DNA of 48,359 nt from Pyrinomonadaceae bacterium (GCA_019186825.1 JABARP010000009.1:1-48359), one strand, 5' to 3'; counted from the stretch's first letter, positions 24,678-34,655 are shown. Translations and numbers: made by a program. The notes: generated from the letters alone by a model not told the origin.

Positions 24678-25661
24678 ATGGCAGGAAAAGACGTTAGCAC
24701 AATGCTTATTGCCCCGAAGATCTGGAAGAATGGAAAGCTCGTCGCGTGGGACGACGCAAAGATCCATGTGATGTCACACGTCGTCAACTACGGATCCAGC
24801 GTTTTCGAAGGAATACGCTGTTACACGACTGCGAATGGGCCGGCTGTCTTCAGGTTGACGGAGCATATGCAGCGATTGCTCAATTCCGCAAAGATCTATC
24901 GAATGGACTCGAAGTTCACGCGCGAGGAGTTTTGCAAAGGAACGCTCGACGTTATCGAAGACAGTGGACTCGACCATTGCTATATTCGCCCGATCATTTT
25001 CCGCGGCCTTGATGAAGAGAAACCGGCCTTCGGTGTTAACCCCTTTCCGAATCCGATCGATTCTTACATTGCAGTGTGGCAGTGGGGCAAGTACCTTGGC
25101 GACGAAGCTCTCGAAACCGGTATCGACACCTGCGTTTCGAGCTGGACACGCATTACCTCGAATTCAATGCCTGCGATGGCAAAAGCAGGTGCGAATTACA
25201 TGAATTCGCAGTTGATCAAGATGGAAGCTCTACTCGGCGGATTCTCTGAAGGTATCGCACTTGACGATCGCGGGTATCTTTCAGAAGGTTCCGGTGAAAA
25301 CCTTTTCCTTGTGAACAACGGCAAGTTGGTAACGCCGCCGCTTGGTGCTTCGATCCTTCCCGGCATTACGCGCGATTCCGTTATCCAGATCGCACGCGAA
25401 CTTGGCATTGAGGTCATTGAGACTGCGATTCAGCGATCGGCTCTTTATGTTGCGGACGAAGCTTTCTTCACAGGCACCGCTGCTGAGATTACTCCGATCC
25501 GATCGGTCGACCGTATTACCGTCGGAGCCGGCAAGCGCGGCCCGGTAACCGCAAGACTCCAGGAAGAATTCTTCAAGGTGATCCATGGCGAGCGCGAAGC
25601 TCCTTTCGGTGCCAAATGGCTCACGTATGTCAATCCTGAAAAAAAAACGGCTAACGCGTAA
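24678..25661 (+). CDS. ilvE: branched-chain amino acid aminotransferase
   Basis: A class IV pyridoxal-phosphate aminotransferase that makes or degrades Leu, Ile and Val. The 327 residues contain [14 protein letters not shown] near 38, the catalytic Lys169 in [13 protein letters not shown], the [10 protein letters not shown] segment near 212 and [16 protein letters not shown] near 268, all as expected for IlvE. AAGGAG at 24659-24664 is 13 bases before the ATG, somewhat far; a second in-frame ATG at 24702 (followed by [13 protein letters not shown]) is possible but has a weaker site. The 200 bases before it show no Ile/Leu/Val-rich leader. It converges on lptD across a shared hairpin terminator. 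Confidence 0.95.
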   Translation: MAGKDVSTMLIAPKIWKNGKLVAWDDAKIHVMSHVVNYGSSVFEGIRCYTTANGPAVFRLTEHMQRLLNSAKIYRMDSKFTREEFCKGTLDVIEDSGLDHCYIRPIIFRGLDEEKPAFGVNPFPNPIDSYIAVWQWGKYLGDEALETGIDTCVSSWTRITSNSMPAMAKAGANYMNSQLIKMEALLGGFSEGIALDDRGYLSEGSGENLFLVNNGKLVTPPLGASILPGITRDSVIQIARELGIEVIETAIQRSALYVADEAFFTGTAAEITPIRSVDRITVGAGKRGPVTARLQEEFFKVIHGEREAPFGAKWLTYVNPEKKTANA

Positions 25662-25683
25662 GTAGCGCCGGCTGATCTTCTAA

Positions 25684-25732
25684 CTGAGAATGGAAAGTTG
25701 TACATCAACTAACCATTCTCGGTTTACTTTTT
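25684..25732. terminator. bidirectional terminator between ilvE and lptD
   Basis: GAGAATGG (25686-25693) pairs with CCATTCTC (25713-25720), and inside it AGTTG pairs with CAACT around TACAT, with an AA/AA internal loop. A T-rich stretch follows on the plus strand; the minus-strand tail is poorer in T. Confidence 0.7.
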
Positions 25733-25735
25733 CCC

Positions 25736-28246
25736 CTATCTCATTCCTTGCGCGAACTGCTCGGTCCCGAAGCTTCCGATCCCGTTCAGCCTAAAGCTGA
25801 AAACGATCTTGTTTTCGCGGCGTGCGCCAACATTGAATGTGTAGTATTGCAATGCCAACGAGCAGCAATCGTACGCATAGCCGATCGTGTATAGCGAACT
25901 GATAAGCGGATTAAGATTCGCAGCTCGTCGATTTTCAAAATCAAAGAAAAGCGACGCTCCTCCATACGGCCCTTTGTCTCGATTGCCAACAAATATCGAC
26001 GGACTCCATTGAGCCCCACGCAGTGTGCCCGGTTCGGACCCATCCGGCCGTGCATATTGAGCGAGTGATGGGATAAGCGTAACGCGACGGGTATAGTACA
26101 GTGTCTGGAAGAACTTGAACATCTTCGAGTCGTATCCAACGGTCGCAGAAATATCCCGGAGACCATCGCCGTACAAACCCCAATCCATTCTCGTGCTGGC
26201 AAAGATCGTTTTCTGTGGGCGATAGGTTGCCTCGATATTGATGGGTGAGAACCTTCTCGCCGCACCGCCAAAGGAATAGAAACTTAAAGCCGTTATCGGC
26301 TCTATCTGATTGCGACGCCCGGCAATAAGCGCTCCGCCGAATGTCTTATCAAAGAAATACTTCCCGCGGACCGTGACCGAAAAGATCTCGTACGGCTGTA
26401 TGGAGAGTTCATCCTTCTTTGCTTCATCCTCGCTGCTTAGCCGTTTCTGGGCCTCTTTAGTTACAGCCTCCGCGTACCTACGCGTATAGACGCGATTTGT
26501 GACGCCATATTCCAACTCGTTCGTATTTGTGATCGTGTCTAGATAATCGAACCGAATGATCTTGTTGAAATTATCGACACCCTTCACGAATCGATACGTC
26601 AAAAAGGGTTCGATCACATGACGGAACTTGAATTTATTGTCCTTGCCGTAGAAATTCTTCGCCAAAGCGACCGGTCGGATATCGAAAGTGAATTGCCCGT
26701 ATTTGCGGATAAGATCTGTGCTCACGACATTCCGGTGGATGTCGAGCGAGTTCGAATAGTACGTTACACGAGCCGAAGCAGAAGCCGTAAAGTTAAAGTA
26801 TTTCGTGTAGAGCGGGACCGTGAATTCAGGATAGACGTCCATCCGCTGCATGATCGCCGGCGTCAGAGTCGGTTCCTGGAGATTTTGCTGGCGATAGAGA
26901 ACGATATCGTCAACCTGCTCACGTCTTGAAACACCCTCGATCGACGTCTTGAACGAGAAGTATGCGTCCTTAAAGAACGAGAGACGCGACGGACGCTTTT
27001 CGAAAGAAACGCTTGGCAAGTTCCGTGTTTTGACGCGAACATTCGGGATCGATATCACCTGCGAACGCGCGAGTACGTTAAGCGTATAGTTCGTCCAGTT
27101 CTTGTTGACAAAAACCTGTGACCTTTCGATCGGCGAAATGATCTGCTGTATCCCTTCGAGGAACACCTGGCGGAATGCAAGGTTCGATGTGATCCGAATA
27201 TCGGCAGACGCGGTAAAGCCATTCGGGAAATACTGTACACCTTCCGCAAATACGGTCGAGCCTCCTTGGTTCGGATGGTCCTTATCTTCGCGTGCGCCGA
27301 AGATCCTGTCCTTTACCGCAAAAAATCCGATGTTAAAATACGACCTCGAATTCGACCGCGTCCTTAGCTCAGCGCCGTATCCGATACCGCGAGAAGTATA
27401 GACATCGCCGCGGAAAGTAATATCCGCAGAAGGTCCGAGTGTTTGGAAATACGCACCCGACACCTGCACACCTTTTGCCGGCGAAAAGCCGAAGGCGGGC
27501 GTCAAAAAACCGGACTTCCGATCTTCCTTGTCGATGGATATCGAAGCAAAGGGAAGGGCGACGATCGGCACGTCCTTTACCTTGAATTTCACACCTTTGA
27601 GCTTGACCCGATCGCCGATCTTAATGCGGGCGGACTTCGCGGCGAAACTCCATTTCGGAACGGCTTCGTCACAGGCCGTGAACTCCGCATCGGTTACGCG
27701 AAGTTCGGTCAGCGAAACCCGCTCAACCCGTGCCGCCGTAAAATAGAGTACCGTGCCGTCATTGGTCTGATTCGTAAAGCCGGTCGCATCTTCGAACCAC
27801 CCGAGTTTTGTCTTATAGTTCCACTCGGAGCGAACCCCGGTGATCCGTTCGTCATTCCCTTTATCGAAGATCACGTTTCCGGTCGCGAGCATCTTGTTCT
27901 CGGCTTCGTAGATAACGACCTTGTCAGCCTGCATTCGGTAGATGCCGTAATGAACATCAACGTTCCCTTCGTGTGTAACGACGCGGTGGCCCGGCTGTCC
28001 CTCGACTGTTTGATGCTCGGAATACACGACCACTTCCCCGTCGCCGCCTTCCGGCTCAACTTTGTCCTTCTTCTTTGGGCCGGTCAACGCAATAACGCTC
28101 TTTTCCGGGGAAATCGGATTGATATTCGGCGTGTCGGTTATTGGGTTTGAGACTTGGCGGTCAACCGGGTTCGTCTGCTGAGCCGATAGCGGCACATACA
28201 GTAATAGCAGCAGGATCAAAATGCAGCAGGCCCGGCAAAATCGCAT
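25736..28246 (-). CDS. lptD: LPS-assembly protein LptD
   Basis: Outer-membrane translocon that inserts LPS into the outer leaflet. The 836-residue protein has an N-terminal signal peptide (residues 1-23), an OstA/LptA-like beta-jellyroll domain (about 70-230) with repeated strands such as THEGNVDVHYGIYRMQADKV and MLATGNVIFDKG, and a long C-terminal beta-barrel of alternating short strands ending near GIGSFGTEQFAQGMR. The segment DVPIVALPFASISIDKEDRKSGFLTP at the domain junction is a family hallmark. The ATG at 28246 is taken; a TTG sits directly before it. The disulfide cysteines of the E. coli protein are not obvious here. No lptE neighbour is visible. Confidence 0.9.
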   Translation of the reverse strand: MRFCRACCILILLLLLYVPLSAQQTNPVDRQVSNPITDTPNINPISPEKSVIALTGPKKKDKVEPEGGDGEVVVYSEHQTVEGQPGHRVVTHEGNVDVHYGIYRMQADKVVIYEAENKMLATGNVIFDKGNDERITGVRSEWNYKTKLGWFEDATGFTNQTNDGTVLYFTAARVERVSLTELRVTDAEFTACDEAVPKWSFAAKSARIKIGDRVKLKGVKFKVKDVPIVALPFASISIDKEDRKSGFLTPAFGFSPAKGVQVSGAYFQTLGPSADITFRGDVYTSRGIGYGAELRTRSNSRSYFNIGFFAVKDRIFGAREDKDHPNQGGSTVFAEGVQYFPNGFTASADIRITSNLAFRQVFLEGIQQIISPIERSQVFVNKNWTNYTLNVLARSQVISIPNVRVKTRNLPSVSFEKRPSRLSFFKDAYFSFKTSIEGVSRREQVDDIVLYRQQNLQEPTLTPAIMQRMDVYPEFTVPLYTKYFNFTASASARVTYYSNSLDIHRNVVSTDLIRKYGQFTFDIRPVALAKNFYGKDNKFKFRHVIEPFLTYRFVKGVDNFNKIIRFDYLDTITNTNELEYGVTNRVYTRRYAEAVTKEAQKRLSSEDEAKKDELSIQPYEIFSVTVRGKYFFDKTFGGALIAGRRNQIEPITALSFYSFGGAARRFSPINIEATYRPQKTIFASTRMDWGLYGDGLRDISATVGYDSKMFKFFQTLYYTRRVTLIPSLAQYARPDGSEPGTLRGAQWSPSIFVGNRDKGPYGGASLFFDFENRRAANLNPLISSLYTIGYAYDCCSLALQYYTFNVGARRENKIVFSFRLNGIGSFGTEQFAQGMR

Positions 28247-28329
28247 CAAATGGTCAGAGATTCTCGTCTAGGAAAAATGCTAACACGAACACAGTTCAGA
28301 TCTAAATCGAACAAAAATACTGCTTGTCG

Positions 28330-28349
28330 TCGGGCACAAAAACGCCCGA
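28330..28349 (-). terminator. weak terminator after the lipoprotein gene
   Basis: TCGGGC at 28330-28335 pairs with GCCCGA at 28344-28349. On the minus strand the hairpin follows the lipoprotein stop and is followed, 12 bases later, by a short T run. The stem is short, so confidence is low. Confidence 0.4.
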
Positions 28350-28351
28350 TA

Positions 28352-28819
28352 CTAGGAGAGTTCAAGCAGGAAATAGTTTGTTGCATCGATCCGTATCAAC
28401 CGCCCGTGTGAGTACGGTGCCAGCACAAAGAGCTTTGGGTCATAAACGGTCCCGTCCAGCCCGCTGTCTCCCGACGTCTCGCTCTGGGCGGTCAGCTCGC
28501 TCGGATACCAGCTCTCAGGTGAAATACTCACTTTGCCCTTTGCCGGTCCGGATTCCGCAGCGATCTTATCTGCGTCCTCCGGCGAGAAGCGCAAAACGGC
28601 GACGATGTTATCCGAACCACCTTCCTTCTTCCACGCGAGATCTTCCGTCTCGTAGGGAACATTAATGAGCATTTTTAGCTCTTCGAGGTTAGAGTTCGCC
28701 GAATTCAGCTCAGCATTTGCATTGGTATTTGCGTTGGAAGGAAGGTTCGCGTTCTCCGTCCGGCCGGAACAGCCAATGGCGGAAAGTAGTATTAGGAGCA
28801 GAAGTATTCGGGTGATCAT
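28352..28819 (-). CDS. putative lipoprotein of unknown function
   Basis: A 155-residue exported protein. The N terminus is a hydrophobic stretch LLLLILLSAIGC ending in a lipobox-type cysteine at residue 17, followed by a flexible Asn/Ala/Ser-rich spacer (about 20-46) typical of acidobacterial lipoproteins. The mature domain (about 50-155) is mixed alpha/beta with VPYETEDLAWKKEGG, VAVLRFSPEDADKIAAES and a closing APYSHGRLIRIDATNYFLLEL. I know no function for it. It is divergent from the mutase gene and follows lptD upstream on the same strand, but a hairpin separates them. Confidence 0.7.
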   Translation of the reverse strand: MITRILLLLILLSAIGCSGRTENANLPSNANTNANAELNSANSNLEELKMLINVPYETEDLAWKKEGGSDNIVAVLRFSPEDADKIAAESGPAKGKVSISPESWYPSELTAQSETSGDSGLDGTVYDPKLFVLAPYSHGRLIRIDATNYFLLELS

Positions 28820-28961
28820 TACGATTTTGCAAAGGGCGAAGCAAAAAAAGGAACTGAATTCACCTTACAGAATTGCCGCCTGTAACGCAAAGGCCGGCAA
28901 CTCGGGCAACCGACCGAATTGTCCTCGTTCTTGAACGAAAAATCGTGATATTCTGTACGTT

Positions 28962-30656
28962 GTGACTGAAAGATCATCCGTTATGACTCCAGAGACGAAA
29001 AAGGCTCGAACCGCCAACAGTACCGACAAAGAACGTTGGGAGACCGAAACGCTAAAGCCCGCCCTCGAAAAAAGGGCTGAAAGAAAGGATAAGTTCGAAG
29101 GCGTTTCACTAGAGCCTGTCGATGGCCTTTACTCCGCAGCCGACAGCGATGGAATCGAGATCGGCTTCCCGGGTGAGTTTCCCTATAAACGTGGAATTCA
29201 CCCGACGGGCTATCGCGGCAAACTCTGGACAATGCGGCAGTTCGCAGGCTTCTCCTCGCCGGAAGAGACGAATCAGCGTTTCAAATATCTGATGGAGCAG
29301 GGGCAAACGGGACTTTCAGTGGCCTACGACCTTCCGGCGCTGATGGGCCTCGACGCCGACTCGCCGCTTAGCGAGGGCGAGGTTGGGAAGTGCGGCGTTG
29401 CCGTCTCCTCGCTTGCCGACTTTGAGATGTTGTTTGACGGCATCCCTCTCGACAGCGTTACCGTCTCGCAGACGATAAACGCACCGGCTCCGATCTTCCT
29501 CGCGATGTATCTCGTCGTCGCTGAAAAGCAAAAGGCCGACTTCAAGAAAATATCCGGTACACTGCAGAACGATATTCTCAAAGAATACATCGCCCAAAAG
29601 GAATGGATCTATCCGATCAAGCCTGCGATGAAGCTCGTCATCGACACGTTCGAGTATTGTTCGAAGTACGTCCCTAAATACAATCCGATCTCCGTGAGCG
29701 GCTACCACATTCGGGAGGCCGGAGCGACCGCGCTTCAGGAACTAGCGTTCACGCTTCGCGATGGTGTTGAATACGTCCAATACGGTGTTGACCGCGGGAT
29801 GAATGTCGACGAATTCGTGCCGCGGCTTTCATTCTTTTTTAATGCCCACAACGACTTCTTCGAGGAGATCGCAAAGTACCGTGCAGCGCGTGTGATCTGG
29901 GCAAGGACAATGAAGGAACGCTTTGGAGCTAAGGATCCGCGAACGATGCAGCTGCGTTTCCATACTCAGACCGCCGGTGTTTCCCTCACGGTTCAGCAAC
30001 CACTTAACAATATCGCCCGTGTCGCAATACAGGCCCTCGCGGGCGTGCTCGGCGGCACGCAGTCCTTGCATACGGATTCTTACGACGAGGCTCTCGCATT
30101 GCCGACCGACAACGCGGCGTTGATCGCCCTTCGAACGCAGCAGATCATCGCGGAAGAGACCGGAGTTGCGAACACCGTCGATCCGCTCGGGGGAAGCTTC
30201 TATCTAGAGTCCCTCACAGAAAAGATGGTCGCCGGCTGCTTCGATTACTTCGATAAGATAGACGGTTTCGGAGGAATGGTCGAGGCCATCGAGGCAGGCT
30301 TCCCGCAGCGTGAGATCCAGGAATCTGCCTACCAATACCAAAAAGCCGTGGAGCGGAACGAGCAGACGATCGTCGGCGTAAACAACTACGTCATGGACGA
30401 AGAGATCCATAAAACGGACATCCTGCAGATCGACGAAAGCGTCCGCGATCATCAACTCGCGCGTCTGCAGCGTACAAAAGAAACTCGCGACAACGGAGCC
30501 GTCGCAAACTCCCTCGAATCCCTTCGGAAAGCTGCCTCCAGGAACGAGAACACAATGCCCGCGATCATCGACGCCGTCGCCGCTTACGCGACCGTTGAGG
30601 AGATCTGCGTCGCATTGCGTGATGTTTACGGCATCTACGAGGAACCGGCTTTCTGA
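28962..30656 (+). CDS. icmA: acyl-CoA mutase large subunit (isobutyryl-CoA mutase-like)
   Basis: Catalytic subunit of a coenzyme B12-dependent acyl-CoA mutase. The 564 residues cover only the substrate-binding TIM barrel; the B12-binding domain found at the C terminus of fused enzymes is absent and must be a separate subunit outside the window. Family signatures are [20 protein letters not shown] near 90, [25 protein letters not shown] near 201-212, [41 protein letters not shown] and [18 protein letters not shown]. The residues equivalent to Tyr89 and Arg207 of methylmalonyl-CoA mutase are Phe94 and Gln212, the pair reported for isobutyryl-CoA mutase. The start is a GTG; an ATG follows seven codons later. 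Confidence 0.85.
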   Translation: MTERSSVMTPETKKARTANSTDKERWETETLKPALEKRAERKDKFEGVSLEPVDGLYSAADSDGIEIGFPGEFPYKRGIHPTGYRGKLWTMRQFAGFSSPEETNQRFKYLMEQGQTGLSVAYDLPALMGLDADSPLSEGEVGKCGVAVSSLADFEMLFDGIPLDSVTVSQTINAPAPIFLAMYLVVAEKQKADFKKISGTLQNDILKEYIAQKEWIYPIKPAMKLVIDTFEYCSKYVPKYNPISVSGYHIREAGATALQELAFTLRDGVEYVQYGVDRGMNVDEFVPRLSFFFNAHNDFFEEIAKYRAARVIWARTMKERFGAKDPRTMQLRFHTQTAGVSLTVQQPLNNIARVAIQALAGVLGGTQSLHTDSYDEALALPTDNAALIALRTQQIIAEETGVANTVDPLGGSFYLESLTEKMVAGCFDYFDKIDGFGGMVEAIEAGFPQREIQESAYQYQKAVERNEQTIVGVNNYVMDEEIHKTDILQIDESVRDHQLARLQRTKETRDNGAVANSLESLRKAASRNENTMPAIIDAVAAYATVEEICVALRDVYGIYEEPAF

Positions 30657-30712
30657 CAAGGCTACTCTGTCCGATGCCCCGGCTCACACCAACGTAAGGA
30701 TCGAATTTACGA

Positions 30713-31195
30713 ATGCATATCCAGCTATTTGAGCCCCCCAAATCGGAATCCGATCTTGACGATGCCCGACGTCGGCTTGGCGACTTCGGAGAATCTATTG
30801 CTGCGAAATTCCTTGTTGCGAACGGCTACCGCATCGTCATGACGAACTTTAAGGTGCCGGTCGGACGCAATCGTACCGGAGCGGCGGTTACAGGCGAGAT
30901 CGATATTATCGCCCTTGATGGCCGCACGCTCTGCTTTATCGAGGTCAAGACTCGACGATCGGAAGACCTCGTCCCCGTGATCGCTGCGGTTGATAAGCAA
31001 AAGATGCGGCAGATCACACGAACCGCTCGGGTCTATCGACGGCTCTTCGCGGTCGGCGAAATGGCGGTTCGTTACGATGTGGTTACGGTGCTCGCTCCGA
31101 AAAATGCGGAGCCGAAGATCACGTTAACCAAAGGATTTTGGAATGAAGCAAGTTTGAAGAAACGGATGTGGACGTCGGACAGATGGATGAATTAA
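30713..31195 (+). CDS. YraN/UPF0102-family nuclease-like protein
   Basis: A 160-residue member of the YraN family, a small restriction-endonuclease-fold protein of undefined role in DNA metabolism. Diagnostic segments are RRLGDFGESIAAKFLVANGYRIVMTNFKVP at about 21-50, then GEIDIIALDGRTLCFIEVKTRRS with the D...ExK nuclease-like triad, then KMRQITRTARVYRRL. It carries an extra RNRTGAAVT insertion before the GEID motif and a longer C-terminal tail than most relatives. A TAAGGA lies 13 bases before the ATG. It follows the mutase gene by 56 bases and overlaps the next small gene. Confidence 0.9.
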   Translation: MHIQLFEPPKSESDLDDARRRLGDFGESIAAKFLVANGYRIVMTNFKVPVGRNRTGAAVTGEIDIIALDGRTLCFIEVKTRRSEDLVPVIAAVDKQKMRQITRTARVYRRLFAVGEMAVRYDVVTVLAPKNAEPKITLTKGFWNEASLKKRMWTSDRWMN

Positions 31196-31449
31196 CTCCT
31201 AAGCAATGCGAAGCGATAGCTCAAAACCACGCGATCGAACTTCGCTTCACGAAACCCGCGGGCCTGACGCTTGAGGTCTGGCGGCGCGAAGGCGACACGA
31301 CCGGTTGGGAACTGATCGCGGCAACGACGCGGCAGCGATACGTCGATCGTCCAACAAAGCCGGGGCAATACTACGAATATAGAACGCGCGCAAAAAAGGG
31401 CGAGGCCGTTTCCGACTTCTCGCCCTCAACAGTCGTTTACGGGAAATGA
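31183..31449 (+). CDS. small protein with fibronectin III-like pattern
   Basis: An 88-residue frame from ATG 31183 that overlaps the end of yraN by 13 bases. The sequence has the strand pattern of a fibronectin type III-like fold: IELRFTKPAGLTLEVWRREGD, then WELIAATTRQRYVDR, then KPGQYYEYRTRAKKG and a last SPSTVVYGK. It has no signal peptide, which is unusual for such a domain, so it probably acts in the cytoplasm. The codon use matches its neighbours, which supports a real gene. The function is unknown. It is convergent with the TonB receptor gene, four bases away. Confidence 0.6.
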   Translation: MDELTPKQCEAIAQNHAIELRFTKPAGLTLEVWRREGDTTGWELIAATTRQRYVDRPTKPGQYYEYRTRAKKGEAVSDFSPSTVVYGK

Positions 31450-31452
31450 GAG

Positions 31453-34002
31453 CTACTTGATCTCCCAGGATGTTCCGATCGTGAACGAGCGACCGCGAGC
31501 CGGTGCAAAGTTGAATTGCTCGCTGTACGCACGATTCGTCAGATTCGATACGCCAACGTTGATGTTGAAGTTGAATCTTTCCCGTCGGAAATAATATCCG
31601 CCCGAAACATTGTGGGTCGTGAAACCAGGTTCCGGTCCACCGTTGCCGCCTTGATTGACCGGCAGCAAGAACTGCGGTGAGAGCCGCTTCTGTTCTCCGA
31701 CGATGCGTGCCGTATAGTCGAAGAAATAATTCCGGCCGAAATTCTGCCAACGAACGCCGATGTTTGTCCTGAACGGGCTGATAGTATCGAGCGGCACATT
31801 TTTCTGTGTGTCATCGCCGCGTAGATAGCTGAAGTTCCCGTTCGGGGTTAGCAGTCCGAGACGAACCTTGATCGGGATCTCAAACTCCGCCTCAAAGCCC
31901 TGTATCCGTGCCCTATCAACGTTCTGGGTTTGATACACGCGGATCGGATCGCGGCCCGGCGGTGTGCTTACGATCTGGCAGTTGTTCGCATCATACACCG
32001 TACCCGAAGGAACGATGAAGATCGGGCATCCGCGGCTGTCAAACGCTGCGGGCGTTGACATAAAATTCTCGTAGTTATTCACGAAATACGTTGCCGAACC
32101 CGAGAAGTGCTTATTCTTGAAACGAACGGTCGCGTCGAAGTTGACGCCGGTTTCGGGCTTGAGCTTCGGATTGCCGACGACAAATCCGCCGATCGAACCT
32201 GAATCCGTGAAGAAGATCTCGAATATATTCGGTGTACGGAACGAACGTCCAACCCTAGCGGCGAGCGTGACCTCATGTGTAACGTTATAAACCGCACCAA
32301 AATCTCCGGTAACTGCCGTCGTTGAAACGTCCATTCCGTTTGCGATCTCGTCGATGCCGAGGTCATGTATCTGATCCGGCCGAAGCTGCGGAAGCCCAAA
32401 CCCGGTAGTCGGCTGTGCCTTTGTCTTAAAATTATCGACGCGAATGCCGCCCGTGAGCTTAAATCGTTTCGTAAGGCGAAACTCGTCCTGAGCGAACGCA
32501 GCAAAGTTCGTTAGCGTCGCATCCGGAACGCTCTTCGAATTATCGATCGACTGTACCGGCGAGGTAGACGTGAACGCATTGATTATCGTCCGATTGTCCT
32601 TATTCGAATCGCGGAAAAAGCTACCTCCGGCCGTCAGAGTGTTACGACCGCCGATCTTCCAATCGGTCTGTAGATCCGCTCCGGTCGTGCGTGTATCGGT
32701 GATCGTCTCGCTGAAGCGATACATTCCCGGAAAGTACGGCATCATCGGCGGGACGGTCAGAATGTTCGTGAAATTACGATCCTGCCTCTGGTAAAAGCCT
32801 GAGAGCGAGAGTCGGAGAAGATTCTCCGAGAGTGAGGCCGCGTCGTAACGCAGATTTACTTTGTCACGATTCGAGAACGGAAAATTACCGCTGAACGTGC
32901 CGACAAGTCCGGCAGAGCCGATATTCGCACCTCGTCGCCTGTCATACGTCGCCTTGATCGTATTCAGGTCGTTCAAAAAGAAACGTGTCGAGATCGCGGT
33001 ATTGCTGCCGTGCGACTGCGAGTTCAACACCTCGCCATCATCCGTAATGCCGATGCCCTGATCGCGCAGATCGGCAAGAAATGTGCCCTTTGGTTTTCCG
33101 GTGAAATAGTTCCCTGATCTATCAAGCGATTGAGCTGCACGGAACGCAAAGTACCGCGTTGACCCAGTCAGAGCGAGCGAGCCGCGAAGGGTATCTTCAT
33201 TCGAGCTGTAAAAAGTATCAAGACGGCCGCCAAAGCGAAATCCTTTGTCCCGCCGGGCCGGTGTGTCGCTCGTAATGATATTGATCGTGCCGGCAAGGGC
33301 ATCTGTTCCGTAGAGAACTGATCCGCTTCCGCGGACCACCTCGACCGATTCTATATCTGCGGTGTTGACCAGTCCCGTTTCGACACCGGATTGTCCCGTC
33401 GACGTGCGGCTGTTATTGAGACGTTCCCCATCGACAAGGATCAGAACGCGGTTGCTATCGAGCCCGCGAATTCGCGGACGTACCTGAAACGCCCCTTCAT
33501 TCACGGTCGAGGTTCCGGGCAATGAGCGAAAAATGTCGCCGATGGTGTTGATGCCCTGCTCCTCGATCTCTCTTCTTCCGACTACTGAGACGGGAACCGC
33601 CGTCTCGTCGGCGGTGACCTGAGTTCGGGTTGCCGTTACTGTTACCGCTTCGCTGATCCCGCCGACCTCAAGCCGGAACGCTTCGCTTTGATTTGCTCCT
33701 GCAGAGATGGAAACCTCACGCGTTGTGGACGCAAAACCGTTTGCCTCAACATTGATGCGATAGTTGCCGGCCTTTTGAACCGAAAAATGAACGACACCGG
33801 CATCATTTGTCATTCCGGTATTTACCGTCAGACCACCGACTACGAGTTCGACCTTCGCACCGGCGATGGCAACGTCGTTTGCATCCCGAACCGAAACTTC
33901 AATGCCTTGTGTTGACTGTGCCGTGATAGAAACGGCAGTGATAAAAATAAATAGAGAGCAGATCAGAACTGCACGAAAACCTTCGAAAATAGAAGATCGC
34001 AT
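31453..34002 (-). CDS. TonB-dependent outer-membrane receptor, probably heme or iron uptake
   Basis: An outer-membrane active transporter of 849 residues. The start is the ATG at 34002, where a signal peptide begins (FRAVLICSLFIFITAVSITAQ); longer upstream frames would overlap the heme oxygenase gene. Residues about 28-120 form a carboxypeptidase-regulatory-like beta domain (VSVRDANDVAIAGAKVELVV). The plug follows (VPVSVVGRREIEEQGINTIGDI, RIRGLDSNRVLILVDGERLN, VEVVRGSGSVLYGTDALAGTINI), then a 22-strand-type barrel with SFRTPNIFEIFF and GNPKLKPETG and a closing AYSEQFNFAPARGRSFTIGTSWE. The FRxP and NPxL boxes fit heme receptors but also occur in others. It lies 41 bases after the heme oxygenase gene on the same strand. 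Confidence 0.9.
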   Translation of the reverse strand: MRSSIFEGFRAVLICSLFIFITAVSITAQSTQGIEVSVRDANDVAIAGAKVELVVGGLTVNTGMTNDAGVVHFSVQKAGNYRINVEANGFASTTREVSISAGANQSEAFRLEVGGISEAVTVTATRTQVTADETAVPVSVVGRREIEEQGINTIGDIFRSLPGTSTVNEGAFQVRPRIRGLDSNRVLILVDGERLNNSRTSTGQSGVETGLVNTADIESVEVVRGSGSVLYGTDALAGTINIITSDTPARRDKGFRFGGRLDTFYSSNEDTLRGSLALTGSTRYFAFRAAQSLDRSGNYFTGKPKGTFLADLRDQGIGITDDGEVLNSQSHGSNTAISTRFFLNDLNTIKATYDRRRGANIGSAGLVGTFSGNFPFSNRDKVNLRYDAASLSENLLRLSLSGFYQRQDRNFTNILTVPPMMPYFPGMYRFSETITDTRTTGADLQTDWKIGGRNTLTAGGSFFRDSNKDNRTIINAFTSTSPVQSIDNSKSVPDATLTNFAAFAQDEFRLTKRFKLTGGIRVDNFKTKAQPTTGFGLPQLRPDQIHDLGIDEIANGMDVSTTAVTGDFGAVYNVTHEVTLAARVGRSFRTPNIFEIFFTDSGSIGGFVVGNPKLKPETGVNFDATVRFKNKHFSGSATYFVNNYENFMSTPAAFDSRGCPIFIVPSGTVYDANNCQIVSTPPGRDPIRVYQTQNVDRARIQGFEAEFEIPIKVRLGLLTPNGNFSYLRGDDTQKNVPLDTISPFRTNIGVRWQNFGRNYFFDYTARIVGEQKRLSPQFLLPVNQGGNGGPEPGFTTHNVSGGYYFRRERFNFNINVGVSNLTNRAYSEQFNFAPARGRSFTIGTSWEIK

Positions 34003-34043
34003 ATCGTTAATATAATTACAGCGGACCGAACGGCCGCTTTTGT

Positions 34044-34622
34044 TTATGAATTTACCGCGGCCGAATTTGCTTTTCTTCCGACCCAATTTGTAATACTCGC
34101 AAATGTAGCCTTTGCCGACTCGACGATCTCGTCATCAACATCTTTGCCTTCAGCAAACTGCGTCAAACACTCGCCGAATGCTTTCCACATCGGACCGGTC
34201 TGCTGGCCATATCCGGCATAGAATGCGCCGCCGTTTTCCGTCGAGATATCGAGGTGCTGCTTCAGGTGCCGCGAGATCACTTGGCCGCCGAGCGTCGAAC
34301 CTTCGATGACGTACAGGCTGCCAAAGGCCTTAGCGACCGACGAAAGGTCGGGCAATTCAAGGCCGTCGTCGTTGCGCTCAAGGCCAAGCACCTTGGCGTC
34401 AGCTTCGATAAGAGGCAGCTTTACGCGTTCCAGATAATCAAAACCCGCCACCTTTAACTCAGCAACCGGCAATGCCGGCTCGTATGCCGCGTAAAAGCTC
34501 CAAAACCGTTCGAGCAGACGTTTGTAGTCGTCTAGGTCGAACATCTGATTCATAACATCGACTGCAGCCTCGACCTCTTCGTGCTGCACTCGTGTCTCTT
34601 CCTTCAATCGTTTAAGGATCAT
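34044..34622 (-). CDS. biliverdin-producing heme oxygenase
   Basis: Opens the heme ring to give biliverdin, CO and free iron. The 192-residue helical protein carries the proximal heme ligand region RVQHEEVEAAV (His14) and the distal helix signature FGSLYVIEGSTLGGQVISRHL near residue 105, with the glycines that bend over the heme. This signature is closest to BphO-type bacterial heme oxygenases, which often supply chromophore for phytochromes; no phytochrome gene lies in the window, and the downstream receptor gene points instead to iron release from imported heme. A consensus promoter and a 25-base palindrome lie directly upstream. The C terminus is slightly extended. Confidence 0.9.
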   Translation of the reverse strand: MILKRLKEETRVQHEEVEAAVDVMNQMFDLDDYKRLLERFWSFYAAYEPALPVAELKVAGFDYLERVKLPLIEADAKVLGLERNDDGLELPDLSSVAKAFGSLYVIEGSTLGGQVISRHLKQHLDISTENGGAFYAGYGQQTGPMWKAFGECLTQFAEGKDVDDEIVESAKATFASITNWVGRKANSAAVNS

Positions 34623-34630
34623 AGATTACT

Positions 34631-34655
34631 ATTGCAAATGAAATTCGTTTTCAAT
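34631..34655. promoter_or_regulatory. 25-base palindrome, candidate Fur-type operator
   Basis: ATTGCAAATGAA, one central base, then TTCGTTTTCAAT: the two 12-base arms match inversely at 10 of 12 positions. The site lies between the -10 element and the heme oxygenase start, overlapping the predicted transcription start. Its AT-rich inverted form resembles Fur-family boxes but is not a close match to the classical sequence. Confidence 0.55.

Noticed and set aside
34002..34086. Longer N terminus of the TonB receptor starting inside the heme oxygenase gene
   Set aside because: The extension is basic and low in hydrophobic residues, while the ATG at 34002 starts a proper signal peptide.
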